NCBI GenBank assembly: GCA_034509735.1
Contig: JACGWO010000010.1
Location: 2,232,001-2,296,000 of the forward strand
DNA: 64,000 nt
Direction: 5' to 3'
Source of the DNA: Sesamum alatum
Taxonomy: Eukaryota > Streptophyta > Magnoliopsida > Lamiales > Pedaliaceae
Shown here: one piece after another, positions 11,881-24,170 of the stretch
Layout of the letters: each line of letters starts with the position of its first letter
How positions within the stretch are numbered: the first letter of the stretch is position 1
Made by a program: the position numbers and the translations under genes
Notes under the pieces: generated by a model
What the model was told of the DNA's origin: nothing
The model's input: the letters and a program-made list of their open reading frames with translations, nothing else
The model's database searches: none

Positions 11881-13296
11881 GTTATATGGGTTTTTATGTA
11901 TTCAAATGTTGAAAATTATTAAAAATTGGTAATTTTGGCACACTCTATATGTATGCAACTTTTATAAATACTATTTAAAATAAAATATTTATAAAATTTT
12001 TATAATTTAATAAAATATATACAAAATAATAAGTTAATGTTAAATTTATAAAAAAAAATGTGACAAAAAAGATGAATGAAAATTAAAAGGAAAAAAAAAG
12101 AGATAGTGGGAATTTAGATGAAAAATAATGCGGAAGTGAGAAGTTAGATGAAAATATTAAATAAAAAACAAAAAATCGAACCAAAAATAGGAGAAACAGT
12201 AAAGAGGTTGCTCTCTCTTAAGATACAGTACAAATACGTATAATATTCTTAAGGGCATATTTAAAATTTGTAAAAAAATAAGAAGGATTTTGGTAATTAA
12301 AATTAATATTCGATTAGCTTTTAGACCTAAGTGTCGCAAAAAATTACAACATCCAATGTGAGAAGGAGCAGCAAAGTAAAGGTAGGTTTTTGCTTTCCAT
12401 TATATTCCCACTATCAATTTGAACAGAATAATTAAATTGATTAATCAAATAACACAAACATACACTTAATTTGGGGAACAAAATATGTTGTAGCCGTCAC
12501 GCTGTTGATACGAATTTTGTACCTTTCACTTATGTCATTTTTCAAAAAATAAATAATTAATAAGTGTTCAATAAAAAGTTAGATCAAGAGTGATGTATTT
12601 TTTAATATAAAGATTCCGTCGTTTCCTCTTTCCAAATGGTAAATAATTACAGAAAAATAACTTATACTTTTTTATCTACTCTATAGAAAATGTTGAAAAA
12701 TAAAAATGTCTGAAATATCTTATAAAAATATACAAAACCCAACAGTTCAAGAAGATAAGCATATTTGCGAAATACTCGAACTTAATATGAAATGAAAAAT
12801 AATTTAATATGCATTTGATTAAATTTTCGCAAACCCAATTTTAACAAGATTATATTGTAACATCGTATTGATTTCAATTCGATCCCAATATTAATAGTAT
12901 TTTTCATATCAATCACCTAAAATTTTCAATATAAGATGCATAAAAATTACAAAAACCACACACTATATGGTCTAAATTAGATAATCAGATAGTAGAAGGA
13001 CAAACTTGTAATGATATTTCAGTTGTAATAAGAGAGGGGTAAGAAGGTAGTGGATATGATTATGGGCATAATGACCAATAATTCTACACTTGCGCCATCA
13101 CACACACGACTTATCTCTTCATTAATTTCAGCATTTATTTATAAAATAAAGCGTGTTTGGTGAAGTTGTAAACTGTAGGAAACTGTTGAAAATAAATTCT
13201 ATCACTGCAGATTGCGTAACCAATTTTAGGCCTTTAGGCATTAACTTGTAATCATGGGAAAGAGATCATGGCCGATACATTTAATGCTCCACCGCC

Positions 13297-13297
<1 letters not shown>

Positions 13298-13347
<50 letters not shown>
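13298..13347. repeat. (ATT)n microsatellite
   Basis: About 16 ATT units directly against the left edge of the fold-back element at 13.35 kb. The element's expected GGGATAAT terminus is missing and the microsatellite sits in its place. Confidence 0.9.
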
Positions 13348-13349
<2 letters not shown>

Positions 13350-13350
13350 T

Positions 13351-13894
13351 CTCCTCTCTTAAAGTTTGGTGTAGTTACACATAAATTCCCAAGAATTTGA
13401 AACATTACACATATATCTCTATGATATTTGTTTTTGTCTCACAATAAGTCCCTCAATTAGTTAAAATTCACCACATTTATCAATATTAACCAAGAAAAAA
13501 AAATGAGTGAAAATCAATATTTACCATCGATTGACTTATTATTGACTTAATGCAGGCCAAACAAACCTTTTATGACTAAATTACTATTATAATAGTGAAG
13601 ATATACCTCATCTCATGCATTAACGTGTGATGATATATAAAGGTAGTTTGGTCATAAAAAAATTTATTTGATCTACAATAAGTGATAAGTCAGTAATAAG
13701 TCTATCGATGTCAAAAATTACATTTAATTCAATTTTTCTTTTTGCTAATATCAATAAATTCGGTGAATTTTAACCAACGGAGGGACATATTTGTTAGAAG
13801 TAAAGCTCGGAGGTACTATATACAATTTTTTCAAACTACAAGAGGTTTATGTGTAATTACACCAAACTCTAAGGAAGGAGAGTGTAATTATCCC
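13351..13894. mobile_element. Fold-back Mutator-like MITE, left terminus eroded
   Basis: Same family as 16149-16695. The right end reads GTGTAATTATCCC. Both arms contain the family words GGTGTAGTTACAC (left) and GTGTAATTACACCAAA (right), in inverted arrangement. The interior shows mirrored copies of the CAATAAGTC/GACTTATT words and of the reading around TCATCTCATGCATTAACG. The left GGG end is lost at the adjacent (ATT)n tract, so no TSD can be read. Confidence 0.7.
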
Positions 13895-15039
13895 TATATA
13901 TAATGATGTTGATTACATTATTTTAATACATTTGAATTGACAAGCTGATCCAATACATCAGTAATTCAAATTAATAAGTACATTCAAACGAGATAAATAA
14001 ACAATCAATTATTATAAAAATAGACATACACACATTTATATAATTTAAATTCATAATATTTTGATTGTGGGACCTGAACCTTGTATGTCGATTAATGTGT
14101 GGTTGGCCTACTGCCCATTAAGACTTCCTTTTTTTTAAAAAAAAAAAATATTGATTCATTAAATAATGATTTGATTGGTCAAGGTATAGACAAAATGAAA
14201 AAGTACCATGTCAACAATTGATACTGTTAGTTTTTGTTTTTTTTCTTAACTTTTAGTTTTTTATCATCTGAACATATGTTTGTTTTTTTAGTTTTTCAAT
14301 TTAAAGTACTATCACTATGGTTTCACCTTTATCATTATTCTATGTTATTATGTCAAGTATCAAAATAGAATTATGTGATTGTGCAAGATATATGTCTAAA
14401 TGGTGAAGTTATGATTTTTTTTTTTTTAATTTGATATTATAATGTTCGCCTATTTAATCATGTAATTGTACACATCAAGGGTGATAATTTGAAAAAAAAA
14501 TCACTTTATAATTAATGCAACATACGACGCAAAGTATAAACACGCTAATTTCATGAGCCCGCAACCTTTAAGGCATAAAAATATATAAATTTTTCTTTCG
14601 CAACCAATACAGAATGTACATTATAATAAAAAAGTCGAAACAAGTAATTAGATGTGATTATAATCTTTCAACTCTATTGAAAAATAAGTTTTGATCTGTA
14701 CATATATATACACATATATAAATTATATGTATTTTAAAAATCATTAATATAGTAAATAACAATATAGACTTGTGATAATATATTAATGTAACATCATTGT
14801 AAAAATAATACAACTATATCAATAAACTCCAACATAACCAAAGTAAATACAAAAATAAAATTACATATTACCACTTGAAATTTAGGAGTAGAAATAAATA
14901 AAAGCATAGGTGAGAAAGGATTGAGGTGATAATAGAGAAAGCAAAAATATTTGAGAATCTTTTCAGCCTTAATTAGTCTCCATCGTGTGCCAGTCTCACA
15001 CCTCTACCACCCTACATCTTCATGCCCCACCTACCCCCT

Positions 15040-15068
15040 TCCCCCCTCCCCCCCCCCCCCCCCCCTCC
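15040..15068. repeat. C-rich homopolymer tract
   Basis: Nearly uninterrupted C tract broken by a few T bases, followed at once by an A-run. It may be a real low-complexity tract, but it is also a place where read or assembly errors are likely. Confidence 0.8.
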
Positions 15069-15579
15069 CAAAAAAAAAAGATAAAAGATAAAAGAAAAAC
15101 AATTCTTCTCTACAATCCCATAATTATTTTTGCTATTATTATCATTATAATTATTTTAATTTTTAATACATTTAAAATGCATGATGGAGTCCAAATTCCA
15201 CTTCAAGCTGGTCAAATTATTTTTTTTTAAAGTCATTTTTTATGTAGAGTTTATGACTAAAAATCTATTATTTTACGATATTTTCAAACTAGAATTTATT
15301 TTCATATGATTAATATGTAGGAAATAATATATATTAATTGTCGATTCGCAATACTCAAATTCATAAGTTTATAATTTGTACACATTTTCATGCACGAGAT
15401 GGTGTGAATTATTAAATTAATACCTTTCTATTTATGACTTTCATAATAATTAAGTCTACAACTTACTTTATATCAAATTTGATTATTTTACAGGGAAAAT
15501 AATATAAATTTAAAATACTTTTTTATTAGAAAATGAAAATGGGATGTATTTTAAAAATCAAAAATAAAAAAAAAGGAAA

Positions 15580-15800
15580 AAATTGGGGCCCATATAGGGA
15601 GGGTTAGAGTAGGAGCGAAGGACGTTACGAAAATGCAGTTGACGGAGGCGGACCCTTCCGTCCCATCCTGGACCGATTTGACAATTAACAGTAACAGAGT
15701 GTGTTTGACAGTGTCAGTCCTGAGTAGTGTACGAGTACTCACGTGTTGTTCAGTCTTGTTTTTCCCTCCACATTCCAATCCTTCACGCCGTTACCCTCCG
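15580..15800. other. Isolated higher-GC island, no gene recognised
   Basis: About 220 bp with balanced base composition in otherwise very AT-rich DNA. Short reading frames exist on both strands but none resembles a protein I know. It could be a promoter-like element, a conserved non-coding sequence or a gene fragment. Nothing here lets me choose. Confidence 0.3.
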
Positions 15801-16002
15801 TTAGCTTGGCTCAATCTTTAATTACCACTCCTATTTTCTTTTCTTTACCGTCTTCTTCACCATTCAAATTATTGGTGTGGTAAAATTCATATAGGATTCA
15901 TCATGTACAAATAATTGTGTTCAATCAATACTTCTTTTACCCTTTTAAAAAAAATCACCACTTATGTTTCCTTTTTTCCTTTTAATAAAATGCGAGTATA
16001 TT

Positions 16003-16046
16003 AAAAGAACCATGGTGTAAGATGAAAAGAACCATGGTGTAAGATG
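16003..16046. repeat. 22-bp tandem duplication
   Basis: Two exact, adjacent copies of a 22-bp unit containing GAACCATGGTGTAAGATG (16003-16024 and 16025-16046). Looser copies follow to about 16100 (ACGTGGTGTGAG, ACATGGAGTGAG) and near 16730, suggesting a small degenerate satellite interrupted by the fold-back element at 16149. Confidence 0.85.
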
Positions 16047-16148
16047 AAAAGAAAAAAAACAACGTGGTGTGAGGGAGGAGAAAGAAAGAAACATGGAGTG
16101 AGTTGAGAAGAGAAAATATAAATTAAAATTGTGGGTTAATTAAAAATA

Positions 16149-16695
16149 GGGATAATTGCACTTCCCTCCCCTGAGGTCTGGTGTAATTACACGTAGACCC
16201 CTTGAGATTTGAGAAATTACATCTATTACCCTTGAGGTTTGTTTTTATCTAACAAATAGGTCCCTCCGTTAGTCAAAATTCACCGAATTTGTTGATATTA
16301 GCAAAAGAAATTGAATTAAAGGTGAGATTTGTCATCGATTGACTTATTACTGACTTATTAAAGGTCAAACGAATCTTTTTTATCACCAAACTATCATTAT
16401 ATATCATCACACATTAATGCATGAGATGAGGTATATCTTAACAGTTATAAAGGTAATTTAATCATAAAAGATTTGTTTGGCCTGCATTAAGTCATTAATA
16501 AGTCAATTGAGGATAAACATCGATTTTCATTCAGGTTTTTGGTTAATATCAACAAATTCGGTGAATTTTAACTAACGAATGGACCTATTTGTTAGACATA
16601 AGCAAACTTCAGGGGTATTAAATGTAATTTTTCAAACTATATGGGGTCTACGTGTAATTACACCAAACCTCGGGGGAAGAGAGCGTGTTTATCCC
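16149..16695. mobile_element. 547-bp fold-back Mutator-like MITE
   Basis: Starts GGGATAATTGCAC and ends with TTTATCCC. The two halves are inverted copies of one another along nearly the full length (for example GGTGTAATTACAC at the left against GTGTAATTACACC at the right, and CGAATTTGTTGATATTAG against ATATCAACAAATTCG), with the centre near 16420. It is flanked by TTAAAAATA and TTAAAAAAA, a 9-bp TSD with one mismatch, which fits the Mutator superfamily. No transposase is encoded. Relatives lie at 13.4, 41.9 and 50.2 kb. Confidence 0.82.
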
Positions 16696-16866
16696 TTAAA
16701 AAAAATGGAAGTTTGGGAGAGAAAAAAAACGTGGAGATTTAAGATGATAAAGAAACATAGAGTTGTGAGTTGAAAGAAAAATAATATTGAAATTATAATT
16801 CTAACCAATTTTTTTTAAAAAATAAATGATTTAAAAGGTAAATTGGGATACTCAATAATTGGTATG

Positions 16867-16890
16867 ATATATATATATATATATATATAT
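16867..16890. repeat. (AT)n microsatellite
   Basis: About 12 AT units, with no associated feature. Confidence 0.85.
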
Positions 16891-17739
16891 TTACAACAGT
16901 GTAGATATAAATATAGAAAATTCATAATACGATTTCATATATAAGATATTAAAGACAATTCCAAATTTAAAAGCTATTTGCAAGAATTTATGAAATTTTT
17001 AAAATATCTTATGAGATGTTATAAATTGTTTGATAATTTATTTTAAAAAAATTATAAATTATAAAAATAATATGAGAGAAGTATTTAAGCTATTTTAGAA
17101 AAAGTAATGAATTTTCAATTTATCTTTAAATTTTTAAAAAACTCATTCAAATTAATTATAAATTTATAATTACTAACATAATAATAAATTTTATAATTTT
17201 ATTTTATCTTAAGCATTTATTTTAGAAATATAAATGAACATTTAATAAGTGCCAATAAAACAAAATCCCCCTTCTCCTAGGAAATTGCAAAAACTTATTA
17301 CCCTCTGCACCACTGCCCCCTGTTGGAATTTTCTCGTTACGCTCCATCACACAGTAAATGTTGATCTGAAGCAGTGAATTTTCATTTAATTGCTTCGAAT
17401 AAGTAAAAAGGCAAAACAGTAATTAGTGTCAAATAATTTCAAACCCCCTCTCCCCGAGTACTTTAGAATGACCAAAATAAAAAAATTTGATGAACAAATG
17501 ACTTTTTACAAATAATAATTTTAATATTTAGACATCTATTTTTTTTTAGAAATTAATTTTCAATAAGGGCAAACTGAATTGTTAAACTTAAAAATTAAAC
17601 GAATTAAAAGGTCTATATATTTTTTTTAATTTTAATATTTTAGGGGATAATTAATATAGAGTGAATATTTAAAAAATGATAAATACATTTAATCCTTTAA
17701 AAAAACAAAGAAGAAAAGGACGAGGATTTTATTTGATGT

Positions 17740-18445
17740 TCTCGCGGCGTAATTATGTCTGTGGAAAATGGGGAGTAATAAAGAGAAGAGGGAGGTGATT
17801 GGGTGTGGGGGAGAGTAGGGGAAAGGGGGAGGGACAGAGGGATCAGAAGCACTAAATGCAGAGGTCAGAAGGTCGTCGTGGCGAGTACCGAGGTTTAACT
17901 ATAACATACAACTTCTGCTTTCACAACACTCAATGTCAGGACACACCTTACCTTTTTACTACTTTACAAACAACTTTCTATTTTATTTTATTATATTATA
18001 TTATATATTTCTCAACTGCATTTTTCAGTTTTTTTCTTTCTTTTTTACAATTAATTCGACCCCATTAATTCTTTTTTTATTTCTTTTTGTCTAACTCACT
18101 TCCTTTTTTCTGTGTGAGTTTCATATTTCATAGGTCCGAGATCTACATCTCTGAATTGAAAGGTCCGAATGATCAACTCTGCAATCAGTTGTTAGAATCA
18201 ATAGGTCTTCAAATTGTTCATTTTTTTGGATGATCATGATACTTCCCGAAAATCGAAATTCTTGATCAATGGAGGAACACCCTTTTTGTTCAGATACCAA
18301 AGCGGATGATTAATTTTCTGCGATATTTGTTAGGCATGAATGGAGAATTACTGAACGACCCTTGTCAGACCCGCCGATTCTTCCTCTTACCGACAAAACC
18401 CGCCGGCCGGACTGTCAGCCATGGGCCCCACAGCCTTCACTTTTT
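17740..18445 (+). other. Possible transcribed island, no gene recognised
   Basis: Purine-rich DNA (17750-17900), then a T-rich tract, then about 300 bp of balanced composition ending in a GC-rich patch at 18365-18430 (AACCCGCCGGCCGGACTGTC). The pattern resembles a plant promoter and leader. A 70-codon frame starting at 17856 loses any protein character after about 35 codons. It could be a non-coding RNA, an upstream regulatory region of the distant Aux/IAA gene, or a gene relic. Confidence 0.3.
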
Positions 18446-21017
18446 TATTTATATTATTTACATATGAAATATTACCCAACAACGCCTAATTTAATTAACA
18501 AAATTTAAGTCTCATTAATTTGTGGATATCAATTTATTTTCATTTGGTTTATTATAATAATAATAATTAATTAATTATATATATTTAATAAAATAATCAA
18601 CGTATATTAATTATTAATATTAAAATTCATAATTTTAATTATAATCGATTTTCACCTTAAGAAAAAAATATGAAATTATTTGAACTTGTAGAGTAAGTAT
18701 ATATTTATTGATATTTGTCAAAGAAGGGTTCATTTGAAAAGCAAATTAATTAATTAGTAACGTAGAGTATTAAACTCTAATATTTTATAAAATAAACTAT
18801 TGAATTATAATAATTGTAGACTTTGGTAACTCCAAATTTTGAAGTGTGAAAACACTTTTATTGGGGTGTGAGCATAAATGAAATCATGGATTATGGAACT
18901 AGTAATTGGTGTTATAATAACACAACTGGACCTTGGACTCCGTGACTACTAATCTCTACTTCTTCTACGTATCAATTTAGTTCGTAAATTTGAAGCCACG
19001 CGGTCATAAAGTTATGAATTTATATTTTATATACGTTTCGGTATAAATCTATTTCAATAGCAGTTGTTAATTATTTATATATATTTAATATTAATAATAC
19101 TGGTAGCTAGCTGAACAGAGACCGATAATTGATATATATTGATTGTTGATTATTGAAATTTATGATGTAATTATAATTAATTAATTCACTAAAAAAGAAT
19201 TAAGTCTCAAATTTCAAAACACGGACGAGACTCTTACGTGGGACAGAAGTGAAATAATCAGATAGGAAGAAGGTGAAAACTGAAATAATTTTTGTACATG
19301 ATTAAATTAAAATAAGGTTTTAGCATCGTAGCCTTTTTCCAAATGTGTGTAGGTAGTGTGAGAAGGAATCCTAGGATTTCGGCCATGAGAATTTTAAATA
19401 AATAAAAAGAAAATTCAAAGCTTTTCCCATATTCAACAACATGATGGATTCCTTTCTCTTAACAACAACACATGAGCTGCCTTTGACCATACCTTAAATA
19501 TAATTAAATTATTTTTTGGATTGCTCATTAATTAATTTACTTGAGATATGAACAACGGCTGTATTAATTGGACCTTTTCTTAATTATTAATTAATTAACC
19601 TATATTATTGTTTTTTAATAAAAGATTACAATGTGATCACCAAAAACCTACCCCATTTTCCGTTTTGACTTAAAAAAATGATTGATAATTGGGAAAGTTT
19701 AAATTAGTGGGAGTGGGAATATCCCATTAATGCACCTGATCTAGACAAATAAATGATCATGTGATGTGGACACTCACCATATAATTAATGTAAAGCCCTC
19801 CTCCTCTTTACTTTTTTCTCAAGAGCCCTTTTGCATAATACAGACAATTAGGATGATTGCATCCAAAAATCATAGTATTATTAATTGATCAAGATTTTAA
19901 AGAGGTAATTAAATGGGCATAAAGATAAGTCATTTTGCACATGATCATCACCATAGATTAGCAAGATCTGAAACCACTTTGTCTAGGATCAACTAAGATA
20001 TATCAATGCCTATTCAGATTTGAGGAGAGGATTCGAATTAAGAATTTCAAATGAATTAGTGCTAAAAAAAATTGAAATTCATCATCATTTAACTAGATAT
20101 GTTTAAAAATACAATTAAAATTGATTGAATTTAAACTGATCCAAATAATTTATATTAGGTCGATCCAAATGCATTTTAACGTAAATCATGGGATCGAATT
20201 AATTTAAAACGCAAATTTGTTTATTGTTGTATACTCATGCCAAAATCTAGTTTTGGTTTACTTTGTATTCGGGTAGGATTTTGTTGATGAGTTCATCGCC
20301 TGAATAGTAATTATAACTCAAATGAAATACTTTACAGCAATGAAGAACCAATTCATATAGTCCCCGTCTAAAAAAGGAATTACTATATTGATCGTCCCTC
20401 TATTTTATTTTCACTAATGAAAAAAGAAGAAGTATTGACAAATCAAATATTCTTGAATGGAGAGGATTTGATGTATGATACCACAAATATTAGAAAATTT
20501 GGACAAATACCCACTATATTAAAGGAACCATATATTATTATAGGAGTGGTTAAATTAATAATAAAATTTAATAACTATTAGAAGGCAAATGGTGTGAATT
20601 CCAATATGGATGATAGGTATAGTGGTTGAATGAATGTGTTGTCATTATTGTAGCACATGTTGCGAGCTCAATAACCCTTAGAATCCTCACCAACTAGCTC
20701 AATAATTACACAACAAATAGACTACCCCAATTTAGAGATGTGATGCCCCTCTCCCACCCTCTTCATTTCCAGATATGGACCCCCCCCATTTTTTTATTTC
20801 ATTATATAATTCACATAATTTCTCTTTCTTATTTTTAAATAAAGGAACAATCAAAACTTGCACTAATTAACACTATCAAAAAATTAATTTTTCGTTATAC
20901 TATAAATGATCACAACTTAAAAAAAACTGTGATAAATCAAGATAATTTACCACAATGAAACAAACTTATGCGAAAACTTAAAAATTTGCCACCATATTTC
21001 TTATATTATAAATATTT

Positions 21018-21656
21018 GGGTTAATTACACTTAGATCTCATCTGAAAATGAGAAATTACACTATCTCCCAAAGAAATTTTAAAATTACACTTACACTTCC
21101 TAAAAATTCTCTAATTATACCTGACCCCTTTAGAACCGTACTTGAGAGTTTCCTACCTCATACGGCTCCTCAATTCTTTTGGTGTCCCGTTACCATATCT
21201 ACCGAATGGGATTTCTCATGGATCTATCCCATTTTTTCGGGTTAATCAAAGAGGTTCATTGCATGAGATTCCTATTAGAGCTCGGATGAAAAATATTTAC
21301 GTTAACAAAAAAGAATTACATAAATTATTAATTTTGCTTTTCATTTAACATTCTAATGTACAATTTTGTACTTATAATATGATATATGTAATGTACATAT
21401 AAGGAATGAGGTTAACACTATTATATTTTTTCTTTATAAGTATAAAATCATTACATGAAAATATTAAATGAAGGGTAAAATTGAACACTTATGTAATCTT
21501 TTTTGGCTAACATCAGAATTTTTCATTCAAATCCTAACGAAAAGGAATCAGGTGTAAACAGTGAATTTTCGGAAGGAGTATAAGTACAATTTTAAAACTT
21601 TTTTGAGGAAAAGTATTATTTCACATTTTTAGAATGGGTCTAAGTGTAATTAACCC
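21018..21656. mobile_element. Mutator-like fold-back element carrying plastid DNA
   Basis: Begins GGGTTAATTACACTTAGA and ends with the inverted copy TCTAAGTGTAATTAACCC. The arms stay inverted copies for about 110 bp (shared words include TTTTAAAATT, ACACTT and ACCTGA). The element is flanked on both sides by TAAATATTT (21009-21017 and 21657-21665), a perfect 9-bp TSD as made by Mutator-type transposases. From about 21131 to 21297 the left arm's similarity stops and plastid group II intron sequence takes its place (listed separately). No transposase is encoded, so movement would need a partner in trans. Confidence 0.8.
21131..21297 (-). other. Plastid group II intron fragment (nuclear plastid insert)
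   Basis: Read on the minus strand, 21168-21133 forms a group II intron domain V: GAGCCGTATGAGG pairs with the returning strand ending GTACGGTTC, and it contains the catalytic AGC triad. The upstream part, to about 21297, has the less AT-rich composition and wording of a plastid intron 3' region (words such as GAACCTCTTTGATTAACCC). I think of ycf3 as a possible host but cannot confirm it. It lies wholly inside the 21018-21656 element. No nearby plastid reading frame is present. Confidence 0.75.
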
Positions 21657-24170
21657 TAAATATTTTGGTTAATACGAGGAGAAGGGTCTTAAAGACTTTT
21701 CTTTATTTTTTTTCTTTTTCAAATTCAAATATACCACTAGAAATATATATATTAATAAAGAAAGTGAAGAAGATGATGAATGTTCCCATATTTTAGTCGA
21801 TTAAATTGGTGTAAAGTTGTTAGTATAATGCAAAAAAGTGTTGCAAAAGGGGTCCCCCTAACCTCAGATAATTGAAAGAATGCACGGACAATATAATTTG
21901 GTGGGCATCAAAAGCTGGAAGAATTGGAGATATTGAAAGCTCCAATCCTAAATTTCTATAGCTCAAAACTCCAAAAACAAACCCATAATATTATTATTGC
22001 CTCTGCCTTTTAGGACCAAATAATTTCACTTGCCGAAACCTTGATTATGATGTCTGTCTCTATGCATTTGATCAGCTTAAAGGTATAACAAAGTAATCAA
22101 ATAGATCATACCATTTCTTTTTCTTAAATATGTAAAAAATTTCATACACATAAATGCTGATAAGCACTTAAGTTATTGCAAACTTCGACCCCAACACGAA
22201 TTTATGATTTAAATCGATGTCGGAGCAAAATATCAAGAAAATTCGAGACACACCCCATGTGCCATAATTTACCAATGAGTCTCGATCAAGATGAGTCGTG
22301 AAATAACTTAAGTATCAGAGAACCAAATCCTACTACTTTTGCATATTTTTCATACGCTTGATCGGTTAACGTTCATTTTCTCAACTACCATTACACCCAC
22401 GATTAATATTAAGACACTGACATTAGCGGAGGTATCCGATTACAAAAATAGGGTGTTTGACGAAACGCGTGGAGTTACAAGAACACGAGCTTCTGGGGCC
22501 TAGACCAGAAGTAAAAGGTCGAAGGGTTCGATATTTATGATCAACAATTGGCGGGGAGCAAGGCAATGTGGCAGCTTAGGGAGCATATGTAGATGGAAAG
22601 GAGTACGTTAGTTTATTGATTGTTATAGTTGTCGACGTGATTTAATGAAATGGTGGGGAAGGAGTACAATGTTCCAGACGATGAGGGTCTACAACCAAAC
22701 CAGAAAGAAACATGCACGCGTCTGACAAGCATTTATATGTTTATGATGAACTCGTAATTTTACTACAACATTTGTACGTGCCCTTATCTTGCTTGTGTAT
22801 TTGTGGAAATAATGCATGTGGTTGATAAGATACTTGATTAAATATAAATAATTTTTCGTTTTCGTCTGATATATTTTGGTACGACGGGTAATCTATAAAA
22901 ATTGCCATCTTTGTGGAGGTTCTTGAGTAAAATAGGATCAGATGGAGTTGGGAACATGTACATGTGATATATCAATGTTGATCAATCAATCAATCAATCA
23001 ATTCTTACAGCTTTGTCTTGTACTTAAAGTTAATCTCCACCACAGAGGAAAATTACAGTCCTTTCAATGGATGATTAGGGTTGAGCCCACATGATCAGTT
23101 GTGTGATAAAAGGAGAAGAGAAGATGGGATTAGTTTGTGGCAGGCAGCCTGATATAGCCTAGTTAAGATTATCCACATGATTTTGTCTTCTCACCTACAC
23201 TTTTGCAGTTAGAAAAATTTTAGTCTGGACTCGACTTGGGTTTGAATCTGATTCAATTTTATGGCAAGTACAATACACTTGTTGTAGTTTGATGTATAGC
23301 AAGTATATCACACTTATTTTATAATTGACTTGATTCGACCAAAGCTGGTCCAAGCAAGAATTTTCCTTGCAGTTACCTCATGGTTCTTGTAAGTATGGAA
23401 AATGCATATACAGGATCAGGATCAGCGTGTTTTTATGTGGATTAGGTTGATTTGGTATCCAACTTTGTTACCGTTGGTTTTTATATGGAGCTTGTTATTA
23501 TACGGCATCAATTTGATGTATCTCGTTTCAGTGGAACACTAATATAAATAGCTCAGTAAACATATGCCATATACGAGTGAAATTTCACTAAAAAAGAACC
23601 TAGTTTTAGTTATACCATCTGCATCGGAGAATCCTCATTGAGATCAAGCCCAACAACTCCTGATTATGTATTGTGGGCACAAAATTATCCCACGACCTCA
23701 GTTGTAAGCGAGAAACTTAAACAACTTATAAGTTTTAAAGCCTCACCTTTCGTTTCTGGATAAAATCGTAAGACTAATACGAAGTGAAAGATAACAAATG
23801 TTTCATGCGACCGGACACTAATTGAGTCCAAGCCACGTCAAACATAAATCCTCTAACAGAGACAGCACTGTAATCCCACTAAAGACTTTACATCATTGAA
23901 TCCAAGCAAACAATGCATAAATATCCACTGCTTTAGTTATTAAATGTGGTGGGTTGGATGATTAGGCATTGCACTAATTAATGAGAAAATTTCAAATGTA
24001 AGCTACAAAATTTGCTGTGCTTAAACTATTGTAAATACAGACAATTAGGCTGATCCATTTTAAATTAATATCTTGTTTTCAACCCTTAATTTCTGGTAAT
24101 AACATCACCATTAATATCATACTAGGACAGTATTATAAAAAATTAAATAAATTTATTCCCAACCAAAACT
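21657..24170. other. Intergenic region before the Aux/IAA 3' end
   Basis: No gene is seen. Two stretches look like worn retrotransposon or terminal-repeat remains: 22140-22330, bounded by ACTTAAGTTATT and AATAACTTAAGT in inverted orientation, and 23610-23850, which shares the phrase AAAATCGT...ATACGAAGT with a similarly worn stretch at 61120-61150. An (ATCA)n run lies at 22979-23001. None can be delimited by TSDs. Confidence 0.35.

Larger units (their letters stand above)
10380..21017. other. Gene-poor intergenic region between the WAV3-like and Aux/IAA genes, left part
   Basis: No conserved protein gene is visible on either strand. It contains the repeats listed separately (11.2-11.9, 13.3-13.9, 16.0, 16.1-16.7 kb). 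Three less AT-rich islands stand out: 10.78-11.1 kb (looks like a pyrimidine-rich plus-strand leader, with a CACGTG G-box at about 10960), 15.58-15.80 kb, and 17.75-18.45 kb. The rest, especially 17.0-17.7 and 18.45-20.9 kb, is AT-rich with no structure I can name. Confidence 0.45.

Noticed and set aside
13298..13347. Regular short repeats considered as a CRISPR-like array
   Set aside because: Simple trinucleotide repeat without spacers in a plant nuclear context.
17856..18068. 70-codon frame in the 17.7 kb island
   Set aside because: After about 35 codons it becomes a T-rich string of Phe/Leu/Ile; there is no homology I recognise and no splice structure.
22420..22560. Patch containing AGGGTTCGAT that suggested a tRNA or plastid insert
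   Set aside because: Only the B-box-like word is present; the flanks do not fold and are not plastid-like to my eye.
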